64,000 nt of DNA from Symploca sp. SIO1C2 (GTDB lineage Bacteria > Cyanobacteriota > Cyanobacteriia > Cyanobacteriales > Coleofasciculaceae), in contig JAAHFP010000003.1 in the NCBI GenBank assembly GCA_010672925.1, positions 62,001 to 126,000 of the forward strand, read 5' to 3'. Under the pieces are notes generated by a model that was given only the letters and a program-made list of their open reading frames with translations, ran no database searches and was not told the origin of the DNA. Shown here in pieces: positions 46,099 through 54,683 of the stretch. The position numbers and the translations under genes are program-made. Numbering within the stretch: the first letter of the stretch is position 1; every line of letters begins with the position of its first letter.

Positions 46099-48210
46099 AT
46101 GATGGAAAAGCTCACGACAAAAACTTTCTTCCCTCGGAGCCTCCAGTCCCCCTCCTGGGAGGGGCTAGGGGTGGGTTTCTCCTGCCTCCTGCCTCCTGCC
46201 CTCTGCCTTCTTACAATAGCAATTTGCAGTTGCGCCACAAGAGTTACTCCCAGCACTCAAGTAGTAGAAACTGAAGCTGTAGTTCAAGAAGAACCAATTC
46301 AGGTTCAGCCGTTTTCTACTGTGTGTCTTCCCAGTCAACAATCCGATGTAGGGGCATTTGCGCAGCATGGTGCTTTCGCAGCAAAACAGGTGGGGGATAA
46401 TTCATCAGTGACACCCAAGTTGTACAATCAAGACCCTTTGCTCTCCTGTGGTTGGACTCCTGAACTAGAAGCGGAATATCAGATAAGAGCTAGTGAAGCA
46501 ATTAAGTATTATGCCGGTAGAGGCTATGGCAACACTCATGGAGAAAATGAGAAACGGTCTTATCCCTTCGCTATGTTCGATTTTCTAGCTGGTAATCAAG
46601 AGAAGGCACTAGAGTTTTTGCAATCGGAAGACGCCGAAGCTAGGGATAACCAACATACTGGTGGTATTGACTACTATTACAGTTTCACCCTCAAAGTACA
46701 ACTCAGAAAATACTTCTTCTTTGGGGAATTTCTCAACCCTGATTATAAACAGAGGATGTTTGCAGGAGCTAAGAAGTGGACAGAGCAAGACCCCAAAGGA
46801 CGCCCTCACCCCATTTATGGTAAGGGTAAAGGGGGTAATGGTTGGGGTCCAGAGGTGCGGGGTGGCTGGGTTGATGGGCGTAATACCGATAATCTGAGAG
46901 CAATGCGTGAGGTAGCGGTTTACCTGATGGCAGAGGAAACCGGTAATGAAGATACTAGGCTGCTCTACAAACAGAAGCTTCACCGATATGTTTGGGCACT
47001 TTATCACATCGGCATGGGAGAATGGGACTCAGAGAATTACCTTGGTCATACTTTTGCGGCTTATCTAAATCTCTACGATTTTGCCCAAGACCAGGAAGTA
47101 AAACAATTAGGTAAGGCAGCTTTGGATTGGATGGCGACGGCGGCTGCTTTGAAATATTATCGGGGAGGTTTTGGAGGACCGACTAAGCGGGATTACGGCG
47201 AAGGTAATGTCGTCTACGGTTCCAATACGGCTCGTCTGTTTTCCCTCTATTTTGGGGATGTTACTTCCCCTAATCCTAAGCCAGAACGGGATATAATTCA
47301 CCTAATTACTAGTAACTATCGGCCACCAGCAGCGGTAGTGGCACTGGCAAGGAAGCAATTTGACAAGCCAGTAGAAATTTTGGCAACTAAACCTATCTAT
47401 GAAAATTGGAAACCGGGAGGAGAGGAACAACCAGCCTACTGGGAGACTAGTTTTTTTGGCAATACCTATCAGCTAGGTTCTGTAGCTGCTAAGTTTGCTG
47501 ATGGTGATGTGGGAACATTCAAGTTAATGGCCTACAATCAAGAGCGGGGTGTTGATTATTTTGTGGCCAATACTAGTGGTGGTTGGGTTAAACCAGGGAA
47601 GAACCCAGGAGACCAAATTGGTCAATATCGTAACCTAGTTATTTGGCTAAGGCCAGCTTCAGAGCAACCTTTTTTCTTTCAGTTACCGAAGAGTGCCAAG
47701 GTAGAACAGGAAAATGGTATTTGGTTCTTGGAATTGGAGAAAACCTGGCTGGCTATTCATGCAATTAATTTGTCTGCTTATACTGAAGTAGAGATTGAGA
47801 AGCAGAAGTTGGCAGAACATTATAGTCAGGAACAAACTTGGCAGGCTACAAGTACAGGAAAAAGTTATACTGGCTTTGCTTTGGAAGTTGGAGAGCAAGA
47901 ATCTCACGGTAGCTATTCTAAATTTAAACAAGCAGTCAAGGCTAAAACTCAGTTGGATTTAACTAATCTTGTCACTGGTACAGTTCAGTTGAAGGGAGCA
48001 AACGGTAATCGACTTCAATTAACCCATAATCCGAAGAACGAGTTACCAATTCTCCTCCGTAATGGAGTTCAGCATAATTGGCTACAACAGTTTGATTTAT
48101 ATCGTTCTTCTAACGGCAAAAAGCCGATTTCTCTGGGTTGGAAAACTGGTAATTTGCGAGTGGAAGCTGGTGAGTCAATATTTGAAGCTAATGTGGGAAT
48201 TGGGAATTGA
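46099..48210 (+). CDS. Putative lipoprotein of unknown function (703 aa, alpha-helical toroid-like)
   Basis: No family was recognised. Residues 14-40 (PRSLQSPSWEGLGVGF and the hydrophobic LLPPALCLLTIAICSC) are encoded by dispersed repeat DNA (CTGCCTC heptamers); they look like a lipoprotein signal with Cys in ICSC. Residues 130-400 are rich in Trp, Tyr and Gly with helical-hairpin character (DYYYSFTLKVQLRKYFFFGE, RYVWALYHIGMGEWDSENYL, AALDWMATAAALKYYRGGFG), reminiscent of alpha/alpha-toroid polysaccharide lyases. The last 250 are beta-rich (WLAIHAINLSAYTEVEIEKQ). A role in surface polysaccharide degradation is a guess. If the repeat is a late insertion, the original start could lie further in. 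Monocistronic. Confidence 0.6.
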   Translation: MMEKLTTKTFFPRSLQSPSWEGLGVGFSCLLPPALCLLTIAICSCATRVTPSTQVVETEAVVQEEPIQVQPFSTVCLPSQQSDVGAFAQHGAFAAKQVGDNSSVTPKLYNQDPLLSCGWTPELEAEYQIRASEAIKYYAGRGYGNTHGENEKRSYPFAMFDFLAGNQEKALEFLQSEDAEARDNQHTGGIDYYYSFTLKVQLRKYFFFGEFLNPDYKQRMFAGAKKWTEQDPKGRPHPIYGKGKGGNGWGPEVRGGWVDGRNTDNLRAMREVAVYLMAEETGNEDTRLLYKQKLHRYVWALYHIGMGEWDSENYLGHTFAAYLNLYDFAQDQEVKQLGKAALDWMATAAALKYYRGGFGGPTKRDYGEGNVVYGSNTARLFSLYFGDVTSPNPKPERDIIHLITSNYRPPAAVVALARKQFDKPVEILATKPIYENWKPGGEEQPAYWETSFFGNTYQLGSVAAKFADGDVGTFKLMAYNQERGVDYFVANTSGGWVKPGKNPGDQIGQYRNLVIWLRPASEQPFFFQLPKSAKVEQENGIWFLELEKTWLAIHAINLSAYTEVEIEKQKLAEHYSQEQTWQATSTGKSYTGFALEVGEQESHGSYSKFKQAVKAKTQLDLTNLVTGTVQLKGANGNRLQLTHNPKNELPILLRNGVQHNWLQQFDLYRSSNGKKPISLGWKTGNLRVEAGESIFEANVGIGN

Positions 48211-48217
48211 GAATTGG

Positions 48218-48327
48218 TATAGCGCTACGCGCCGCGCTATGGTTAGGACATTAATAAAGCCTGAAACCTAGTCATGGCCTATTTTGGAATTTTGAATTTT
48301 GAATTTTGAATTGCGCGTAGCGCTATA
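48218..48327. mobile_element. MITE-like element, family A copy 2
   Basis: 110 bp with perfect 15-bp inverted ends TATAGCGCTACGCGC (48218-48232) and its reverse complement (48313-48327). The interior (GGTTAGGACATTAATAAAGC to CATGGCCTATTT) is the inverted counterpart of 7030-7072 in copy 1, followed by AATTTTG repeats. It lies just after the lipoprotein gene. Confidence 0.8.
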
Positions 48328-48491
48328 ATTGGGTTAAATCGGATTAGTTGGAAACTTGACCAGGATTACCTGGATTATCAGGATGGTTAAGATTGACCTG
48401 CTTGGAATTTAATCACAGTACAATTAATATTGGATTTTCTTGGTTAATCTGACCTACAATTAAAGATAATAATCTTTAACAATAATCGAAT

Positions 48492-48755
48492 ATGATTATA
48501 AGCAATGTCAAGATTAGTCCTGATTCTCAAGAAATATTGCTCAAAGCAGCGGCAAAAAAACGAATATCTGTAGAGGAACTTGCTTCGGAAATCTTAAATG
48601 AAGCCATTCAAAATAAGCTTTCTGGAATAGTTGCTATTGGTGCAGTCGAAAAGAAATATTCTGCTAATCCATTGGCAAATAAGCAACCCTACGCATACTA
48701 CGCTGATCCTGAAGAGCTAGCTATCCCTATAGAAGACTGGAACATAGAGAATTAG
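48492..48755 (+). CDS. Small possible RHH-type protein next to a nuclease-like gene
   Basis: 87 residues. The first half (ISPDSQEILLKAAAKKRISV, EELASEILNEAIQNK) has the strand-helix-helix pattern of ribbon-helix-helix DNA-binding proteins. The rest is Tyr/Pro-rich and acidic (YAYYADPEELAIPIEDWNIE). The next gene starts ten bases after its stop, so they form an operon. An antitoxin-like role for the downstream PD-(D/E)XK protein is possible but unproven. Confidence 0.6.
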   Translation: MIISNVKISPDSQEILLKAAAKKRISVEELASEILNEAIQNKLSGIVAIGAVEKKYSANPLANKQPYAYYADPEELAIPIEDWNIEN

Positions 48756-48765
48756 GAAAAGTTTT

Positions 48766-49398
48766 ATGATTGCCACTATACAAGCTCAAGAGCTTCCCCT
48801 AGAGGAACTGCAAGAACATTTTGGACTGCAATTAACTACCGATAGTAAATTTTTTCCAGAATGGCAAGACAATTTACCTTCTTTAACCGATGAGGAAAAA
48901 CTCCGTCTGGAAAGAATTCGTAGTAATTACTTTAACTTGGTTAATCGCCGTCCTCTCTTAGAAGAAGGGGTAAAAATGGTGGTTCTCTCACCTTTACTTG
49001 ATCTAGCTGGATTCTTTCAACCCCCCTTTTCCATTAAAACTGAAGCTTCTGTGGAAATTACTGCTGAAGATAAGGGAGTAATGGTCAGAGGTAGGATAGA
49101 TGTGTTGGTAGTGCGACAGGGAATTTGGATACTGGTGATTGAATCCAAAAGTACCAGGTTTGATGTTATGGCAGCACTACCTCAAGCTTTAGCTTATATG
49201 CTGGATAATCCGAAAAGTGACCAGCCAAAATTGGGTTTTCTGGTTAATGGTAGAGAGTTTGTCTTTGTTAAACTTCAACCAGCGGATATACCCCTATATA
49301 GTCGTTCCTATGCTTTATCTATTGATAGGGAGAATGAATTCGAGCAAGTTTTAGCCGCTCTTAAAAGTATAGCAGCATTAGCTTTGCTTGTGCCGTAA
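48766..49398 (+). CDS. PD-(D/E)XK-fold protein (HsdR-N-like), function unknown
   Basis: 210 residues. The nuclease-like core is visible: VMVRGRIDVLVVRQGIWILV with the Asp, then IESKSTRFDVMAALPQALAY with E-x-K, spaced as in PD-(D/E)XK enzymes. The family is common in cyanobacteria and often labelled a restriction-endonuclease R-subunit-like protein, but no methylase or helicase domain is here. Encoded ten bases after the small RHH-like gene. Substrate and role unknown. Confidence 0.7.
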   Translation: MIATIQAQELPLEELQEHFGLQLTTDSKFFPEWQDNLPSLTDEEKLRLERIRSNYFNLVNRRPLLEEGVKMVVLSPLLDLAGFFQPPFSIKTEASVEITAEDKGVMVRGRIDVLVVRQGIWILVIESKSTRFDVMAALPQALAYMLDNPKSDQPKLGFLVNGREFVFVKLQPADIPLYSRSYALSIDRENEFEQVLAALKSIAALALLVP

Positions 49399-49460
49399 TG
49401 CGATCGCTATGGGCGTATGCAATACGCCCCTACAGTTGGGTGGAATTGAGTCCTGTAAGC

Positions 49461-49856
49461 TTAAGAAATATAACTTCTTCCCAATGATGCCTCTAAAGGC
49501 TGCATAATTTCCGACTCCGTTGTTGTGGCATCTAACTCTATGTGGCAATTGTATCCTTGATCATAAAACACTAACTTCTGGGTTTGAGGCACTAAAGAGC
49601 GAAACCAAATCACAAATCTGGCACAATCTTCTAAATAACCATCCAAACTAATCCCTTGTCCATCTCGGTGTAAGGCTCCATCTAATCTCTGTCCTATTCC
49701 CGATACTTTCACCACCCATTCGAGTATGTAATAGTCGTCTCGATTGGTTGTCTTCCGAATTTCAATACCTGACCATTGTTTCTTTAAATACTCAATAAAA
49801 TCAGACTCATTAATTTTCCAATTTGTTGATTCTGGTGGTGTAACAAGGTATTCCAT
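49461..49856 (-). CDS. Putative immunity protein for the adjacent toxin
   Basis: 131 residues, no recognised domain. Features: Trp and acidic residues (TPPESTNWKINESDFIEYLK), a central LEWVVKVSGIGQRLDGALHR, and EDCARFVIWFRSLVP. Size, acidity and position (19 bp after the toxin gene, same strand) are those expected of an immunity protein of a polymorphic toxin pair. The assignment rests on context only. Confidence 0.5.
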   Translation of the reverse strand: MEYLVTPPESTNWKINESDFIEYLKKQWSGIEIRKTTNRDDYYILEWVVKVSGIGQRLDGALHRDGQGISLDGYLEDCARFVIWFRSLVPQTQKLVFYDQGYNCHIELDATTTESEIMQPLEASLGRSYIS

Positions 49857-49875
49857 TGATAGTTCTCCTTGGAAA

Positions 49876-50307
49876 TTAGGGTAAGATAATAATGCTACCA
49901 GGAAGATTAAACTGACTCAGCAAGTTTTCAAAAAATGGCACAGCTTCCTCAATGTTAACAATTACCTGTAGTCCAATAACAGGTGTTTCTGGATCATTAA
50001 TAACTCCTGCATATCTGCGAAACTCGTTCTCTACATCCCTAGCAACCTTATTACGAATAAAATACGGTACGTTGGAATTATTGATATAAGGACTATTGCC
50101 AGGATTTCCAATAAATTTTGCTTCTAATAATTGTCCAGTTTGAAAATTGATACCATCTGCCCAAATTTCTTCTCCTCCATCCCTCACACGAATTTCTTCG
50201 ATTCCGCAATGTCTAATTTGAAATTGATGACGCTGGCTATAGGTAGGAGTTAGTCTTCGAGGAAAGTTTCGTGCCCAAATTTCTACAGGATTAGTAGAGT
50301 CTATCAT
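49876..50307 (-). CDS. Stand-alone restriction-endonuclease-fold toxin domain (Tox-REase-2-like)
   Basis: 143 residues. Seen: IWADGINFQTGQLLEAKFIG (Asp then E-x-K, the nuclease core), NPGNSPYINN, then EFRRYAGVINDPETPVIGLQ and AVPFFENLLSQFNLPG. This order matches the restriction-endonuclease-fold toxin-2 domain known from the C-terminus of polymorphic toxins. Here no N-terminal trafficking domain exists: an in-frame TGA lies 15 bp before the ATG. It could be a displaced toxin cassette or a solitary toxin gene. Followed by a putative immunity gene. Assignment from memory of the family. Confidence 0.62.
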   Translation of the reverse strand: MIDSTNPVEIWARNFPRRLTPTYSQRHQFQIRHCGIEEIRVRDGGEEIWADGINFQTGQLLEAKFIGNPGNSPYINNSNVPYFIRNKVARDVENEFRRYAGVINDPETPVIGLQVIVNIEEAVPFFENLLSQFNLPGSIIILP

Positions 50308-50737
50308 AGAAAATAAAGTATATCAGGTAGTTATGGATACTACCATAAGAGCGAGCGCTTACCTTGTAGGTTGGGTAGAGGTACAGATATCACTCCCCAT
50401 TTTACCCAAAAATACCATCGGCGAAACCCAACATCCGAATCTTCCCTTATTAAACACGGATAATGTGAATTAGATGTCCAAAATATACAATATTCATTGC
50501 CTCAAGGGGTGGGTTTAGGGTCATCGAAAAGCGCATTTGGTAAAAGTCTTAAGACAAAAGCCATTCCAAGCGATAACCCAGGGAATTTATATTTGGGGAA
50601 TGGTTACGTTAACCTGGTGACAGCATTGGGCGGGTTTTGCTCGGAATATTCCATTTAAATGGGTTAGATTGTCTCTAAACCCGCCCCTACAAATATACGG
50701 CATTAAATTCTGCATTCTAAATTCTAAATTCTAAATT
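50308..50737. repeat. Spacer with family E repeats and (TTCTAAA) heptamers
   Basis: Family E in reverse orientation at 50461-50545 (AATGTGAATTAGATGTCC, GGGTTTAGGGTCATCG) and a second piece at 50595-50695 (TTGGGCGGGTTTTGC, TAAACCCGCCCCTAC). TTCTAAA heptamers at 50711-50742 enter the STAND gene's last codons. No gene. Confidence 0.65.
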
Positions 50738-50989
50738 CTAAATTCCCAATTCCTTAATCTTCGCCAACTCCTCCTGCACCATAGGATTCTCAGATAGTAC
50801 CGACTCCTGTTTCTCACTAACTACTTTCTCCAAGAAATAGACAAAATTCTCCCACACTGTAACCGTATTAGGATGCTCTGAGCCTAAAGAGTGGAATAAA
50901 ATATCCAAAGCCTTCAGATACAATGGTTCAGCTTCCGAGTATCTTCCCTGGGAATAGTAGAAACTAGCTAAGTTGTTGAAACTAATAGC

Positions 50990-51505
50990 TAAAGAAGGAT
51001 GGTTTGGAGGTAAGGATTGCTTATTGATGGCGAGCGCATCCTTATATAATGGTTCAGCTTCCGAGTAGCGTCCCTGGGAACGGTATAATTCAGCTAAGTT
51101 GTTGAAGTCGATAGCTAAGGAAGGATGGTTTGGAGGTAGGGATTGCTTATTGGTGGCGAGCGCTTCTTTGTATAATAGTTCAGCTTCCGAGTATCTTCCC
51201 TGGGAACGATATAATCCAGCTAAGTTGTTGAGGTGGATAGCTAAAGAAGGATGGTTTGGAGGTAGGGATTGCTTATCGATAGCGATCGCATCCTTATATA
51301 ATGGTTCAGCTTCCGAGTATCGTCCCTGGGAACGGTATAATTCAGCCAAGTTGTTGAAGTCGATAGCTAAGGAAGGATGGTTTGGAGGTAGGGATTGCTT
51401 ATCGATAGCGATCGCATCCTTATATAATGGTTCAGCTTCCGAGTATCTTCCCTGGGATTTGTATAATTCAGCTAAGTTGTTGAGACTAGTAGCAAAATCA
51501 GGATG
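50990..51505 (-). repeat. 126-bp tandem repeats encoding TPR units
   Basis: The word CTAAAGAAGGAT or CTAAGGAAGGAT recurs at exactly 126-bp steps (ends at 51000, 51126, 51252, 51378), each unit coding for one 42-residue TPR. High identity points to recent duplication or gene conversion. Confidence 0.85.
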
Positions 51506-52837
51506 CTTGTTACCTAGTCGAGTTTCTACTACTGTTTTACATTGCTCAAACCAAGGTTCTGCTAACTCATATAACCCTTGACTTAAATAGAACTTGCCTA
51601 GGCGATTAGGAGGGGTGATTAAATCCTCATCAGTGACATATTCCAGTAATTCCCTTGCCACTTCTTGCAGATGGGGGATAGTAGGCTGAAATTTTTCCAC
51701 CAACTCTAGGGTTATCGGATAAGGAATTTCCTTTGCCACTGCTACCATTACTGCTGCCAAACCCTGTTTCATCCCCTCGACTTCAGCAGACTCTTCCCCT
51801 TTGTAGCGGAAGAATTCCCGAATTAGTGGGTGCAATTGGTAAGTATTTTTATCACTGCGCTGAATTAGGTGTAAGCGTCGCAAAGTGGATCTAGCTTCTT
51901 CTAAAATTGCAGTTGTCTCCAATTTCGATAAGCTACTCAGGGGCTGATGATTAGTTTTGTGGAAGAAAGGTAAGTTGCTAATTAATCTCTGGAAAATATT
52001 GCCAGACGGTGGCGGTACATTGCATACCTTGATCACTTCTTCTACTAAATTCCAGGGAATCGGAGCTAAAGCAAATAAACTGAGTAAACAACCCAATTGC
52101 TGGGCTGTTTTTGCCAAAGTCTCCCAACTCAACTCAAAAGCAGCGGCTACTCCCCTCTCAGCGGTACTAATCCAAGCGGCATTCTGATTACGTCGCAAAG
52201 CCCGATTTTGTACTCCCTGATCCTGCAACCGGGATAACATTGCTTCCAGGGATAAATCTTCTTCCTCTGCCAGATATCTTCCTACTAATTCCAATCCCAG
52301 AGGCAAATAACCCAGCCACCGACATAGTTTTTTGGCATCTGCTAATTCTGCCTCAATCCGCGCTTTACTTGTCAGAGATTTCAACAACTCCAAAGCCGCT
52401 GCTTCATCTAACTCTGTTAATGGCAGCAACCGCACCGGCTTCCCCAACTGCTGGCGGGTTGTCAGCAGTACCCGAAACTGGGAGTTAGCGGGAGGTAAAT
52501 AATCCTTGACATCCTGATAGCTAGTGACATTATCGATAACTACCAGTACCTTCTCCTGATTTTCCTGAATCAGACTAAACCAATACTGCCAACAATCCTT
52601 TACCTGACCCTGTAAATCCAAATCATCTCTTATCTTTAGTTTCAGATAAATTTGAGCAAAGTTGATTATTTCGGTTGCTACTCTGAAGTCTGTTTTCACA
52701 TCCTCGGAGGGCAAAGCATTAGGATAGGATACCTTGGGTTCCACCGATAAATTATTGCTCCAATGCTTTGCCCCTACTTCTGATCCCTGCAACCAACAAA
52801 TGCCGCCTCGATATTCTTCCCGATGCCGCCAAGCATA

Positions 52838-52940
52838 CAGCGCTTACCGCTGCAATGAGGTACACCTGAATAAGTTATCAAGATTTGATAGATTTTTTCA
52901 TCGTCGATTTTAATGTACCTCGTAACAGCGCGAAGCGCTG
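52838..52940. mobile_element. 103-bp MITE with 27-bp inverted ends and TA duplication
   Basis: Left end CAGCGCTTACCGCTGCAATG (first 20 of 27 bases, 52838-52864) matches the reverse complement of the right end (52914-52940), CAGCGCTTCGCGCTGTTACG, at 22 of 27 positions; both finish GAGGTACA. TA occurs on both sides (52836-52837 and 52941-52942), the target duplication typical of IS630/Tc1-mariner-type elements. It is inserted in the STAND gene between codons for Gln-Tyr and Ala-Trp. No coding capacity, so it needs a transposase in trans. Confidence 0.85.
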
Positions 52941-53347
52941 TATTGCAGCGCCAACTCGGTTTTCCCAATTCCTCCCATGCCAGCCACTGCGGAAATCGCC
53001 ACTGGTTCATTCTGCTGTAATTGCTGATGCAGGGTTACCAACACCTCATCCCTGCCCACAAATTTCTCCACACCACTACGAGGTAAATTGTGGGGAATGC
53101 CAGAGAGTTGATTTCCTGTCTCCAGTTCTGGCAATATCTCCTTTAAGATTGTCTTGATAGTCTCTGCATCTGTACCTTGGTAGATGTAGATATCCCTTCC
53201 CTGACCAAGATTAATATTGCCATTACCCGATTGCACGACATCTTGATTTCCCTGAAACACCAGGATATCCCGCAATGCAGCAAGATCAGCTTCTGTTTGG
53301 CTACCTGCTACAATCCGGTCAAAAATGGCTTTCAGTTGATCGGACAT

Positions 53348-53695
53348 TGAAGAGAATTTAGAATTTAGAATTTAGAATTTAGAATGGAGAATTGGGAATT
53401 TAGTAGTTATTGCGATCGCTAAGGCAGTTTTTACTGTGATTTTACCTGGTGTGTGGTGCGTTACGCTATGCGATGCTGGTGGTGAAATATTGCGTAATAT
53501 ATCTCAGCTGCTGAAAGCCCCCTAAATCCCCCAGAATTGGGGGATTTTGAGTCCGGGCTCCCCCAGAATTGGGGGCTGGGGGGCTTCAAAAACTCTCATC
53601 TTTTTGCAGATGTTTCCAAATGTTAATTTCAACCGCAGCATCCGCTACGCGCTTTCATACCCTACGATTTTTGGTTAAGTGCGATGTGTAGGTGC
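53348..53695. repeat. Spacer with heptamers, diverged family B and GC-rich hairpins
   Basis: ATTTAGA heptamers at 53354-53384; GTGTGGTGCGTTACGCTATG (diverged family B) at 53450-53470; two CCCCCAGAATTGGGGG palindromes (53532-53547 and 53562-53577) within an AAGCCCCCTAAATCCC element (53515-53590). No gene seen. Confidence 0.65.
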
Positions 53696-54454
53696 TTATA
53701 AATCCTGGTTAATTTCCTCGATGGACAGGTTGAGGGCTGCCGCCACTTGCTCCACACTCAAGCCCAATGCTAAGAGTCGGGGAATAGCATCACGCCTTGC
53801 TTGGTACTCTTGTTGAGCACGTTGGGCTTCTTGTTCGGCTCGTTGGGACTCTTGTTCGGCACGTTTTGAGGTTTCCACATAAGTAGTCATCCTTTGCCCA
53901 TCTGGTCTATACACTTCCAGTGCTCCCCTAGCTGTCTCAAATCGGCAACCGAGCCTCGGACTGATCCAGCCTTCCATATTATCAATAGCAATCAACTGCT
54001 GATTTTGTTGTAACCACCCTTTGAGTAGATTTAGTGCTGGATCATACAGATAATATTCTTCCACGCCATAACGCTCATAGAACTTAAATTTGCTGAGCAT
54101 CTCGGCTTCAGTGTTGCTCTTGGAGAGAATTTCAAAGACAACTTGGGGTGCTATACCGTCTTCCTGGAATTGCTTGTAAGAGCGTCTATCGCCTTTGGGA
54201 CGACCGAAAACCACCATTACATCCGGTGCCTGACTTTTCGCCACTCCTTCTACAGACTCTACAGCTTCTACGGGATACCAGAGTAAATCTCCGGCGACAA
54301 AAATATTAGGGTCATCGGCAAACAGGGCATCAATGCCACCCTGAATGGTGGTAATTAGACGAAACTGAACGGTATTGTCGGACAAAGGTTTACCATCGCT
54401 TTCGGGATAAAGCCAATCGGAATCGACGGCAGTGGGTTGAAGTTGCTGAACCAT
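53696..54454 (-). CDS. Uma2-family (DUF820) putative nuclease
   Basis: 252 residues, third intact Uma2 gene. Seen: IFVAGDLLWYPVEA, APDVMVVFGRPKGDRRSYKQ, VVFEILSKSNTEAEMLSKFK, RYGVEEYYLYDPALN, an Ala/Glu/Gln heptad segment (SKRAEQESQRAEQEAQRAQQ), and a C-terminal helix-turn-helix-like end (LGLSVEQVAAALNLSIEEIN) rather than the GIDPD ending of the other copies. The upstream leader at 54541-54590 resembles that of the Uma2 remnant at 29102-29340. Confidence 0.85.
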   Translation of the reverse strand: MVQQLQPTAVDSDWLYPESDGKPLSDNTVQFRLITTIQGGIDALFADDPNIFVAGDLLWYPVEAVESVEGVAKSQAPDVMVVFGRPKGDRRSYKQFQEDGIAPQVVFEILSKSNTEAEMLSKFKFYERYGVEEYYLYDPALNLLKGWLQQNQQLIAIDNMEGWISPRLGCRFETARGALEVYRPDGQRMTTYVETSKRAEQESQRAEQEAQRAQQEYQARRDAIPRLLALGLSVEQVAAALNLSIEEINQDL

Positions 54455-54683
54455 AATATCAGCTTCCAGGATATTTTAGATTTTGGATTTTAGATTTTAG
54501 ATTTTTAGTGATCGCTGCTACTGGGATTGCAGTGTCTTTATATATAAGCGCACACTTACTCCATTATGAAAAAATAATAGCACAAAATAACAGCCTTTAG
54601 CATAGGCTAATACGGAAAGCGATCGCACAAAGTGTGGGTAAGGCAATTCCTTCTACTGATAAAGGACAAACAACAAATGACCA
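54455..54683. other. Divergent region between Uma2 and DUF2079 genes
   Basis: TTTTAGA heptamers (54475-54508), then GCGCACACTTACTCCATTAT and GCACAAAATAAC (54548-54588), a leader shared with the Uma2 remnant near 29296-29340. AACAAACAAC-type repeats run up to and into the DUF2079 start. Confidence 0.6.

Larger units (their letters stand above)
50738..53347 (-). pseudogene. STAND NTPase (NB-ARC-TPR) gene interrupted by a MITE
   Basis: One reading frame in two parts. N-terminal part (53347 to 52910): small adaptor-like domain (VAGSQTEADLAALRDILVF, GNGNINLGQGRDIYIYQGTD), then VGRDEVLV and Walker A VAGMGGIGKTELALQY. C-terminal part (from about 52836 to 50738): Walker B KVLVVIDNV, RVLLTTRQQL, GYLPLGLELVGRYL, winged-helix region, and five kinesin-light-chain-type TPRs of 42 residues. 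Removing 105 bp (52838-52940 plus one TA) restores LALQYAWRHREEYRGGICWL, an uninterrupted 834-residue protein. The insert brings TAA, TGA and TAA in frame. Such STAND proteins sense invaders or stress; this copy is very likely inactive or produces only fragments. Four TPR units are near-identical at DNA level. Confidence 0.85.

Noticed and set aside
51099-51581. 160-codon plus-strand frame opposite the TPR repeats
   Set aside because: It is an antisense shadow of the 126-bp TPR units; its own repeats simply mirror them.
52774-53010. 78-codon minus-strand frame across the MITE
   Set aside because: It arises only from reading the MITE and flanks out of frame; the true frame is the interrupted STAND gene.
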